Below, piece by piece: positions 41,890 through 56,252 of a stretch of DNA of 64,000 nucleotides (positions within the stretch are counted from its first letter, which is position 1; every line of letters begins with the position of its first letter). The notes under the pieces were generated by a model. It saw only the letters and a program-made list of their open reading frames with translations. It had not been told where the DNA came from and made no database searches. This DNA is from Rebecca billardiae RCC1528 (lineage: Eukaryota; Haptophyta), in assembly GCA_965240325.2 (NCBI GenBank), contig OZ251233.1:1-64000 (forward strand). The letters are read 5' to 3'. A program made the translations under genes and the position numbers.

Positions 41890-42744
41890 ATGGCGGCGGC
41901 CGAGCAGCCGCCGGCCGAGCCGCCGAGCGTGCCGTCGAGCGCGCAGGAGGCGAGCGCGGCGGCGGAGGCGGGCGACGCGGCGGCCCTCGCCGCCTACTTC
42001 GCGCGGCCCGGCGTCGAGCCCTCCGTCCCCATCGACCCGTCGACCGGCGAGACGCTGCTGCACGTGTCCGCGGCCGCGGGCCAGGCGCCGTGCGTCAAGG
42101 CGTGCATCGGCGCGGGGTGCAAGCTGGCGGTGCTGGACAACGACGAGCAGAACGCGATGCACTACGCGGCGAACGAGGGCCACCTCGAGGTGGCCAAGCT
42201 GCTCGTCTCCGAGGGCCTCCCCGCCGAGGAGCTGAACCGGCTGGACAAGTACCAGATGTCGCCGCTGCACCTGGCGGTCGAGGGCGGCCACCTCGAGCTG
42301 GTGCGCTTCCTCACCGCGCTGCCGCACGCGGACGAGAAGATACGGCGCGGCAGCGTCACGTTCATCGCGCAGCGCCACGAGCACGCCGACATCGTCGAGC
42401 TCCTGCAGCGCCCGCGCGCCGTCGAGTACGACGAGGCGGGCAACCTGCTGCGCGGCGGCCTGGACACGGCGTCCGAGGGGCAGCCCAGCCGCGGGCCCAG
42501 CCGCGCGGACAGCATGGTGGGCTCGGAGGGGAGGCCGCCGGGCGGGCGCACGGCGGCGGCGCGGCGGCGCTCGAAGGCGCAGTCCGAGGACGGCGGCAGC
42601 GTCTACTCCGTCTCCACCGCCGCCACCAACACGCGCACCGGCGCGACGCACTCGGCGGGCGACGCGTCCGCCGCGCCCTCGCGCGCGACCACGCCGCGCG
42701 CGCCGCCGCCGTCCGGCTGCTGCAAGGGCTGCGCCGTGAGCTGA
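41890..42744 (+). CDS. Ankyrin-repeat protein with C-terminal CaaX box
   Basis: 284 aa, single exon. An Ala/Pro/Glu-rich start precedes three or four ankyrin repeats: TGETLLHVSAAAGQAPCVKA (about 52-71), EQNAMHYAANEGHLEVAKLL (86-105), QMSPLHLAVEGGHLELVRFL (122-141) and a weaker fourth ending ADIVELL. A Ser/Thr/Arg-rich linker follows. The protein ends SGCCKGCAVS. CAVS is a CaaX box of the farnesyl class (X = Ser), and Cys 277-278 just upstream are likely palmitoylation sites. Known rule: CaaX plus nearby Cys gives membrane anchoring by prenylation and palmitoylation. Inference: a membrane-tethered adaptor. The 3' region to 43272 is non-coding. Confidence 0.85.
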   Translation: MAAAEQPPAEPPSVPSSAQEASAAAEAGDAAALAAYFARPGVEPSVPIDPSTGETLLHVSAAAGQAPCVKACIGAGCKLAVLDNDEQNAMHYAANEGHLEVAKLLVSEGLPAEELNRLDKYQMSPLHLAVEGGHLELVRFLTALPHADEKIRRGSVTFIAQRHEHADIVELLQRPRAVEYDEAGNLLRGGLDTASEGQPSRGPSRADSMVGSEGRPPGGRTAAARRRSKAQSEDGGSVYSVSTAATNTRTGATHSAGDASAAPSRATTPRAPPPSGCCKGCAVS

Positions 42745-43272
42745 GCGCGCGGGCGCGGCGCGGGCGCCGACGGGCGGGCCCTCGCGCCGCCGAGCGCGGC
42801 GCGCCGTCAGCCGGCGGCGGCGCCGCGCACCGCGCCGCTCAGCCCGCGCCGGGACCGGGCCGCGGCGCGCGCTTCAGTTTCTCGACTGGCGGGACTGTCA
42901 CGGACACGGGGGCCGGCGCGCGCGCAGCGCGCAACGGCTGCTGCCTGGCGCGGCGCGACAAAGAAGGCGTGGCGCCCGCGCCAGCCGGCCGCCGCGTGGC
43001 GTATTCTTGATTTATTGCCCGGCGCAGCTTCGTGGGATGCCGCCGCTGGGCTCGGCCAACGTTTGCTCACAGACGCTCCCTGATCGTAACTCAGTGCCGC
43101 GGCGCTTTTCGGTTACTCTCCGGACCCCCAACGATGACCCGCCCACGCCAATCGACACCGGCGGGCCAAACTTGAGAAACAGACAACACCGTCAATCACC
43201 CGCTCGCGCATCGGACTCCTGACCAAGTGACCAGGGATCAGGGCCACAGCGTCGTCCGTCAGTCATATATCA
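42745..43272. promoter_or_regulatory. 528-bp spacer, 3' end of ankyrin gene and promoter of LIM gene
   Basis: The first 270 bp are as GC-rich as the genes (3' UTR and flank). From about 43005 GC falls and GATTTATTGCC, AAACTTGAGAAACAGAC and finally CGTCAGTCATATATCA appear immediately before the LIM-gene ATG. CATATATCA, about 9 bp from the ATG, could be a TATA-like or initiator element. No further gene was found. Confidence 0.4.
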
Positions 43273-48330
<5,058 letters not shown>

Positions 48331-48435
48331 CCGAGCGCTGCCGAGCCGAACTCGAAGCGGCGCCTCACGGCGCCGCGAAGCCCGCCGGTGGCTGGTGGAT
48401 CATCGTCGCGGAGATGACGACGACCAGCAGCTATA

Positions 48436-49014
<579 letters not shown>

Positions 49015-49018
<4 letters not shown>

Positions 49019-51015
49019 CTTTTCTGAGGATAGCGCACCAGCAATTTCCCTTGACCGCCATCGGGGCCGAAGTGGCGCAAAATGGCGGTTGCCCCGTTTG
49101 GGCGCCCTTCCGCGCCTTCGAGCGGCTCGTGCGCGTCGGGAAGTGCGCCAAAGCGTATCCGGAGCATGCTCCATCGCCGAGTCGCACCGCTGGGCCCTCG
49201 CATGCGAGCCCACGCCGACGTCTGAGTGCGCCTCGCTGCGCACGGTACAGCTTTACGGTACACGGCACGATTCGGCCCGCGAGCAGCCTCGTGCGCGCGA
49301 CCGAGCCAGAGGTGGTCTTCGAGAGTAGCACGAGCGGCGGCACACGAGCCGGGCTGGTCGTTGCCGAATATCTGACGCACCAATCGACCTCACCCAGCGC
49401 CATCTGCTCGTTTGTGCACGTGTTGGAAAGGATGAGCAGCTGCGTGCAAACGCCCAGCGCGCAGATGAAGCGTGGGCGAGCGAAGGGGCGGCGAGGGCCG
49501 GCGCGTGCGCGCGCGTAAATTCGAGCCTCCCCATACGCATCGAAACACACCGCGCTCGCTCGTCGAGCTGCGCACGGGTATCGGTACGCGCGCGCCAACG
49601 CGGCGCGCCGTGCTCGCGCCTGGCGGGTGCACACCTGCTTGCGCGCGCACACGCGCGTGATGGACCGAGGAGGTCGCGCGAGCATGCGCGATGTGTCTGG
49701 ATGGAGCGTGTAGGAGGTGTAGGCTGCGCTCCGCACGCGCTCCGCCACCGTGCAGCGCGCTGCCCCTCGCCCACGCGGTCGCCGCCGAGCCCAGATTCAA
49801 ACGCGTTCGAGCGCTCGAGCGCACCTCCGAGCAGCAGTCGCAGCTATCGTGTCGAAGGCGTGGCGAGAGGCAGGTGTGCATGGCAAGTAGCGCCATGGTG
49901 GTGCCCATCACGCGCACACACTCGCGCACGCTCGCCGCACCACCTCGTCGCGCCCACGTGCAGCGCGCGGGGCGCGCTTCGCGCCCGGAGCAGCTGCCGA
50001 GCGGCTCCCGCGCGCGGCGCGCGCGGCGAGTAGGGCTCAGCCAATGGTCCGAGGGCGAGCCGCCCGAGCGTCGTGCGTGACGCACATGGACCTAGTACAA
50101 CGCCGCGTACCACTCGCTGCCACCATAGGGCCCGTACCAGCGAGCTGTGGCCGCCGCAGACACCCAAAAGCTGCCCAACGGTCAGCGCGCGACAGCCGAC
50201 GAGCGCCCGACGCGCGCGTCCACCACAGTGATGAGCACGGACGAGCGCGCGCGTCCGTGTCGTAGCTTAGGTGGGGTCCCCCGATCGCACGCACCACCGC
50301 GCTGCCACGCCTTCGACCATCTTGTGTCACCATGTGGCCGCGCGCCGCTCGCGCCGAGCGGCTGGCGGCGCAGCTGCACGACCGCGGCAAACAGTCAGCG
50401 CGCGGCAAGGGTGGAGTCCGGCGAGGGTCGGCCGGACTGTCCGGCGCCACCAAGGTGGACCACGTGGTGGTCACCGGCGCGCTCGACACCACGCTCGAGG
50501 CCATGGAGGCCGCCCACGAGCAGAAATGCTCACTGCATCTGCCTGTGCAGTGCCTTTGCAGTGCTCCTTTGCGCGCGCACGCAGCGGCGAAGAGCGAAAG
50601 AGTTTAGCCCGACATCGTCCGGGGCTCAAGGGTACCATCATCAAAGAATGGAATGCGCGCAAAGGTCGGGCTAAACAAATTTCGTGTCGCCCGTGCCGCG
50701 CGCGCGCAAGCACGGCCAATGCGGCTCCTTGCACATCTGCTGCAGATCGGCTCGTGCGCGACGAGCGCACCGAGGAGGAAGGTGCGCGCTCGCGAGCTGG
50801 CGCACCTGGGAGTCCTCGCGGCCTCCGAGCAGAAAGAGCGCGTCGAGCGCCGCGCCGCAGGTCGCACGGTCGCGATCTCGCGAGAGCCGGTCGTGCGACG
50901 ACGGGCCACTCCATCGCGCGTTTCGCCGTCTGAAGACTGAACGCGGCCTCCGGCTCCGTAAAATCCGGATGGCGGTCAAGGGAAATTGCTGGTGCGCTAT
51001 CCTCAGAAAAGTTTA
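49015..51015. mobile_element. 2.0-kb DNA transposon-like element with perfect 48-bp TIRs
   Basis: The left TIR 49015-49062 begins TAAACTTTTCTGAGGATAGC. The right TIR 50968-51015 is its exact reverse complement over all 48 bases. The element sits between a (TG)n and a (TA)n tract, with TA at each outer edge, compatible with insertion at TA. Perfect arms imply recent movement. The 1.9-kb interior is GC-moderate and codes for nothing I recognise; stop-free frames exist on both strands (for example plus-strand 50332-50607 and 50653-50940). It is probably non-autonomous, mobilised by an element elsewhere. Confidence 0.8.
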
Positions 51016-51323
51016 TCATATATATATATATACGCGCGCACCGTTACTCGCACCGCACCGGTCAGCACCGGCGCGCGCGCATCGCCGCATGCCGCCAGTC
51101 GCGCGGGCCGCCCCGGTCGGCGGCTGGCTATCTAGAGTGGCTAGCTAGTGGCTGCCGTCGACGCGCCACCCGGACGCTGCTGCTAATGACGACGCGCTGA
51201 CAGGCGCGCGCTGATGATCATCGCGAAGCGCGGCGGCGCGGATGATGACGATGATGATGACGAGTGTGGATGGACGATACGAATCATGATTAGATACGAA
51301 TAATTTACAATATAATAATAATG
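51016..51323. other. Spacer between two TIR elements, AT-rich
   Basis: 308 bp with a (TA)n run at about 51019-51031, a GC-rich middle, and GATGATGACGATGATGATGA plus AATATAATAATAATG near its right end. No gene was seen. The AT-rich right end is the insertion site of the next element. Confidence 0.5.
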
Positions 51324-53382
51324 CACAGTAAAGAAATCGATTTTCGGCGTTACCGTAACCCGTCCGCACTTCCGCCCAGTGGGGATGCGCTGGAATTTTT
51401 TTCATGCCCCGTGGCCGTTCGCGGCACTTCGCGCCGCCACAGTGGAGAAAGATCGGGCCGGAAGCCGTTTGAGCATGGTCGGTCGTGCGCACGCCCATTC
51501 GAATCGATGGCGCGCTCCGAGCGGCGGGCGTGCGCGCATGACTGCCGCGAGGGGGGCTGCGAGGCGTCGGCCGGCTTGCCAAGGCGGTTCCCTGGGGCGG
51601 CGTCACCCTCCCCCGCCCCTCCTCGCCCACCCTCGCTCCACGGGCGGCCACACGTGACCTGTTGAGATGAGTTCACGGGGGCCGCGCGGCACGCGCGCGG
51701 AGAGGCGAGGAAGTGGTGTTTCGCGGAAAAACGTTCTGTAGCATTGTGCCCAACCCATGTGGGCACCCGCTCCACAAGTTTGTACGCTTTCAAACCGCAC
51801 ACAGCGGCCTGAGCAGCTCCCAGACTGACTTTCGCTCTTGAAGCCTGTTTTGGGGCCAGATCTTGGTGTGGATGTAGCGCGGCGAGGAGGCGCCGGGCGC
51901 GCGCCCGAGCTGCGTGCTGCCACTCGCCATGACCCATAGGCATCGTCCGTCGCGAACGACCCGGCTCGTCTCGACCTCTCCGACCCGCCGGGCAGCCACG
52001 ACCGAGCACGGCACGACAATGCCAATGGCCAAACCGGGAGGCTTCTCAGACCGCGTGGGATGGGCATAGGCGCGAGAGAGGGCGCCCAGCGCGCTCTTGA
52101 GGTGCACAGGAGCACGCACTGATGCGTATGGAACCATCCCATCACGATCGCCCCGACCTGGCGCGCCCTATCTGGCCCGTCAGGCTGCCCGCGCCGCCGC
52201 CGCCGCGCCACGCCGCCGCCCAGGGCGCCGCCGCACCGCGGGCACATGGGTAAGTCCGTATTCAACAAATACAGATTTTCCGGTGCGGCCCTCTTTTGGG
52301 CGGCAAGGTCGGCCTGGTCGACACCTGCCGCGCGGCATGGGCCACGGCGCGGCGAGGTGGCGGCTGGCGCACCGCGGCGTGGGCGGGATGGCTCGAGGAC
52401 ACCACCGCCCCGCCTCCCACGCCGCGCCGTGCGCGTGCGCCATGCTCTCGTCGCGTACCGAATTTCCTGCGGTGAGCGACGTCACACAGCGCGACCATGC
52501 CATCGCGCGACGAGGTGCGTTCAGCTCGGCGATTTGTCGTATTTGTTGAATACATGCGGGTACGAATCAGCCGCAAGATCGCCGTCGATGGCGAGAATCG
52601 CATCGCCCGAGAGGGCGCGCGCGGCGTGGACTGGCACGCGACGCGGAGATGGCTGGCGCGGTGCCGCGGGCGCGCGACTGGTCTAGAACATCCCAATGAA
52701 GCGCGGGACGGCGCTGCGCGCCTGTGCTCGCCGCCGTCTCCTCGCAGTCGAAAATATCTGTGCACCCTTCTGTCTGGCTAGTCGACCGGCCGGCACGCGG
52801 CACGCGAGCAGTGTGTGTGGGGAGGAGTGTGACATGGCAGGCTGTGGCGAGGTGGATGGCCGTGCAGGTCTACGCTAGGAAGGGCCGCTCCCGCGCTCGC
52901 GCGGTGCCTCGCGCACGCCTCGTCGAGGACGAGCGTGTTTGAATGGCTCCGGAGAAGGCTTACGATCGCTCGTTGATGGGCAGCGCGCGACACGTGCACA
53001 CGACGAAGGTGACGACCAGGCACTCCGGCGAGGGCGGCTGTGCTGGTAGCAGACTGCATTCGGAGTAAGATGCGCCATCTTACGCGCCGCTTCGCCTCGC
53101 TGCATCGCCGCACTGAGCAGCAGGGCTCCACGCTCACGAATGGCTCACCACGAGCTCACGTGACCGGCCAGCCGCGTGCACGACCCGGCGAGGCAGAGAG
53201 GGGCGGAGGGATGGGGAGGCTGGGTGGGATGTTGCAGTCCCATGCCCGGGGCACTCGCCAGGCGCCTGCGCGACCACCGTAGCGTCGTCTGTGCGCTCGT
53301 GCGGCCCGCGCGAGAAATTCCCCGAAAATCGGCTCGTGTCGGACGGGTTACGGTAACGATAATCCCGTTTTTGTTCACTGTG
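51324..53382. mobile_element. 2.06-kb TIR element with CACAGT termini
   Basis: The 43-bp inverted repeats at 51324-51366 and 53340-53382 start CACAGT and share the inner 19-mer CGTTACCGTAACCCGTCCG without mismatch; the outer part has diverged (31 of 43 match overall). The interior contains a 15-bp inverted pair, GTATTCAACAAATAC at 52258-52272 and its complement at 52538-52552, perhaps a nested 295-bp element. A minus-strand frame near 51603-52244 has protein-like features (see findings). No transposase was recognised. Confidence 0.6.
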
Positions 53383-54079
53383 TGATGAAGACGCTGCTAT
53401 ACTGCTGACTAGATATATATATATATAGCAGGTTATATATCGGCTAGATAGATATATAATAAGACGATATGATAGATAGCCTGCTAGCTAAGTGAGTAAG
53501 TCGTCGCCGATCGTATCATAGTAGTATAGTAGCAGACGCGCATCATAGTAGTCGGCATAGTCGGCCAGTCGGTCCGGCCGTCCGCGGGCCGGGGCAGCCC
53601 GGCGGCACTGCGAGTGCCGAGTCGCGGCCGCCCGTGAAGCGGTATTATATATATATATATGTCTAGCCACTCCGCCATGCCCGGCTCGTACAAGGCGTCG
53701 GGTACGACTGGACTCTGGAGCTGGATCGGTCGCGGCTCCGGGCGCCTTCGTCGTGGGCAGCCCGATGTCGCCCGAAGAGCGAGACCTGATGGCCACGATG
53801 GGCGGAAATCAACCGAGTCCTGCGGGTGCGCCGCTGTGTGCCGGATTGGCAGCGCACCAGGACAGTCCTGCGCGCGGCGGTGGCGCGCGGGACCGCAACG
53901 CAGGAATGCCATGCTAGCCGGATTCTTGGCGTCGCTCATAGACACTCAGTTATTATATATAGGTTCCCTATATATATAACGCCACATATAGTGCCCGCGT
54001 GTGAATGTGATGTCTGATGACTTAGGTCGCCGGCCACGCAGCAGCAGTCCAGCGCTGACCGGCCGCCTGTAGACCTGTA

Positions 54080-54120
<41 letters not shown>

Positions 54121-54232
54121 TGCATAGAGAGAGAGAGAGAGAGAGAGTAATAACGCAGCAGACCGCCCGATGACTGGCGGACCGCGCCGCTGATGAGCCA
54201 TCTGACATCTGTCGTCTGACGACGATTGTCGA
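53383..54232. other. Microsatellite-rich intergenic region
   Basis: No supported gene. It contains TATATA runs at about 53411-53426, 53646-53660, 53952-53978 and 54080-54115, a (GA)n tract at about 54126-54147, and GATAGATAGC/CTAGCTAAGTGAG strings. It forms the 3' flank of the minus-strand methyltransferase gene. Confidence 0.6.
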
Positions 54233-55204
54233 TTAGCCGTCGCCAGGGTCAGCGCGGTCGTAGTCGTCGGCAGACGAGCCGCGGGTGTCAGCCCTCTGGT
54301 ACACCTGGATGGCGACGCGGTGCAGCCCGTCGGAGAAGCCCTCGGTCTCCACCACGCGCGCGGGGGACGCCAGCGCCTCCTCCTCCTCCCGCGCCGCCGC
54401 GCCGCTCGGCCCGCGCGCACCCTCCGCCCCTCCGCGCGCGGGCGGCAGCAGCCGGAAGCCGCGCGCGCGCATGCACGAGTGCAGCAGCGGGCGGAACGGG
54501 CGGTGCGCGCCGTCCGCGAGGACGAGGCGCCCCCCGGGGCGGAGCACGCGGTCCGCAACGGCGGCGACGTGCTCCGACGCCTCCGCCTCGTACAGCACGT
54601 CCGCGGCGAGCACGACGTCGACGTCTGCGCTCGGCCAGCCGGCGCGCACACTCCAGTCGAGCGCGGCGCCGCGCACGCGCTCGCCCACGCCGTTGAGGCG
54701 GGCGGAGGCGAGGGCGAGCTCGACGGCGACGGGGTCGTGGTCGACGAGCGTGACGGCCGACGGCGCCGCGCGCAGCGCCGCCGCGATCCCGACCAGCCCG
54801 AGCCCGGCGCCCAGCTCGAGCACCGCCTCGCCCGCCGCCACGTGGGCGTCCACCTCGCGCGCGAGCGCGAGCGCCGAGGGCCAGAGCGCGCCGTAGTAGG
54901 GCGCGCGCCCCTCGAAGACGTCGGGGTGCTCGGCGTACGTCTCCGAGAGCTCGTCCGCGTCCGCCGGCGCGAGCAGCGTCACCGTGAGTACGCCCCCCTC
55001 CCCGGCCTCCGCGCCGTCCGCGCTGTGCGGCAGCTGCACGGCCAGCTGCGAGAGCCCGACGCGAGAGGCGACCAGCTCGAGCCCGCGCGAGGCGACGGGG
55101 CTGGGCGGCGCGCCGCCCAGCGCGCGGCCGAGCAGGCAGCCCAGGCCGAGCAGGAGGCGCGCGTGCGCACGCGGCGTCGGGCCGCCGTGCTGGCGTGGCG
55201 CCAT
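54233..55204 (-). CDS. Class I SAM methyltransferase, METTL/PF10294-like, with signal or transit sequence
   Basis: 323 aa, single exon, ATG at 55204. A basic N-terminus with hydrophobic ARLLLGLGCLLGRALGGA (about 15-32) looks like a signal or transit peptide. YYGALWPSALALA (103-115) is the LWP motif typical of the lysine-methyltransferase-16 group. Motif I AVLELGAGLGLVGIAAAL (127-144) binds SAM, LVDHDP (153-158) is the acidic ribose-binding strand end, and VVLAADVLYE (197-206) is motif IV. The family methylates lysines on proteins such as elongation factors, or small amines; the substrate here is unknown. The C-terminal half carries a Gly/Arg/Glu-rich insert (about 254-280). It is divergent from the JmjC-cupin gene. 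Confidence 0.8.
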   Translation of the reverse strand: MAPRQHGGPTPRAHARLLLGLGCLLGRALGGAPPSPVASRGLELVASRVGLSQLAVQLPHSADGAEAGEGGVLTVTLLAPADADELSETYAEHPDVFEGRAPYYGALWPSALALAREVDAHVAAGEAVLELGAGLGLVGIAAALRAAPSAVTLVDHDPVAVELALASARLNGVGERVRGAALDWSVRAGWPSADVDVVLAADVLYEAEASEHVAAVADRVLRPGGRLVLADGAHRPFRPLLHSCMRARGFRLLPPARGGAEGARGPSGAAAREEEEALASPARVVETEGFSDGLHRVAIQVYQRADTRGSSADDYDRADPGDG

Positions 55205-55367
55205 GGGCGATGACAATAATGGCGCCTTTGACGAGCACTCGTCCACAGGCAAGTCTCGAGCAAGCACTTTCTCAGTCTGGATTGAACCCCCTTGGTCTGG
55301 AGTCTGGACGTTGACGGAACTTCGCCGTGCCTGGGGCTCGTTGCCCCGGCGCGGGCCGTCAAGAGCG
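55205..55367. promoter_or_regulatory. 163-bp bidirectional promoter, methyltransferase / JmjC-cupin
   Basis: The two ATGs point away from each other across 163 bp. The spacer is notably less GC-rich on its left and middle (GACAATAATGGCGCC, CTTTCTCAGTCTGGATTGAA). No TATA box was seen. Sharing this short region suggests co-expression of the two enzymes. Confidence 0.5.
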
Positions 55368-56252
55368 ATGGCGCCGTTCACGCGCGGCCTCAGCACGGCC
55401 GTGCAAACAGCCCGGCGCGCCCTGCGCTCTGCACGCGACGCGGGGCTGCACGAGGCGCTGCGCAGCGAGGAGCCTCGCGTGATCCGCGGCCTCGCCGAGG
55501 TGGACGGCCCGTGGGGCGCGTGGGGCTCGATGTGCGCGCACGTGCGGCGCACGGGCGACGAGGTGGCGGCGGCGCGCTCGCTCGTCGGCTTCGTCGCGGA
55601 CGCGTCGTCGCGCGCAGTCGAGGCCGGCGGGGACGAGGCGGCGGAGCACGTGCGCGTCGAGCTCGGTGGCACCTCGTACGCCGACGCCGCCACTGACGTG
55701 CGCGACGACGTGCCGCTCGCGCTCGCAGCGGGCGCAGTGCTCGACTTCAGCGCGCAGCAGCGGCAGCAGCAGCAGGCGCCGCAGGCGCGCCCGCCCTACG
55801 TCGCGCAGTCGCCCGTGCCGCCCTCGCTGCGCGCGCTGAACGAGGGGCTGTGCGCGCTCGCCGACAGCGTCGAGGTGTACGCGCACACGCTCTGGCTCGG
55901 CCCGGCGGGCACGGTCTCGCCGCTGCACCGCGACCCGCACTGCTCGCTGCTCGCGCAGGTGGGCGGCTCCAAGCTCGTGCGCTGCTACGCGCCCGACGCG
56001 AGCGTGTACGCGGTGCACGCGGGCAGCGACGCCACGGCGCACGCGAGCCCCGGCGGCAGCCTGAGCCCCGTCGACGTGGAGTGCGTCGACGCCGAGGCAT
56101 TCCCGGAGTTTCCGGCCGTGCCGTACGCGACGCTCGAGCTGCGCGCGGGCGACGTGCTCGTCGTGCCCGCGCGCTGGTGGCACCACGTGCGCTGCACGCG
56201 CGGGCCGTCGCTCTCGCTCGGCTGGTGGTACCGCATGGCACAGCAGCGCTGA
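55368..56252 (+). CDS. JmjC / cupin-8 type Fe(II)/2-oxoglutarate oxygenase
   Basis: 294 aa, single exon, ATG at 55368. The N-terminus has EEPRVIRGLAEVDGPWGAWG (about 34-53), the PxVIRG opening of cupin-8/JMJD5-7 proteins. VEVYAHTLWLGPAGTVSPLHRDPHCSLL carries the W-x-G...T-x-LH-x-D signature, with H187 and D189 as iron ligands. LRAGDVLVVPARWWHHV supplies the distal His (272 or 273) after the family PxxWWH motif. SLSLGWWYR ends the fold. Members hydroxylate protein or tRNA residues, or act as peptidases in the JMJD5/7 group; the substrate here is unknown. A Gln-rich loop (131-137) is an insertion. No targeting signal is obvious. Confidence 0.85.
   Translation: MAPFTRGLSTAVQTARRALRSARDAGLHEALRSEEPRVIRGLAEVDGPWGAWGSMCAHVRRTGDEVAAARSLVGFVADASSRAVEAGGDEAAEHVRVELGGTSYADAATDVRDDVPLALAAGAVLDFSAQQRQQQQAPQARPPYVAQSPVPPSLRALNEGLCALADSVEVYAHTLWLGPAGTVSPLHRDPHCSLLAQVGGSKLVRCYAPDASVYAVHAGSDATAHASPGGSLSPVDVECVDAEAFPEFPAVPYATLELRAGDVLVVPARWWHHVRCTRGPSLSLGWWYRMAQQR

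Noticed and set aside
39199-42235. Long plus-strand frames opposite the transporter and glycosyltransferase-like genes
   Set aside because: They have antisense composition (His/Arg/Pro-rich) and lack domains. The minus strand carries membrane helices and family motifs.
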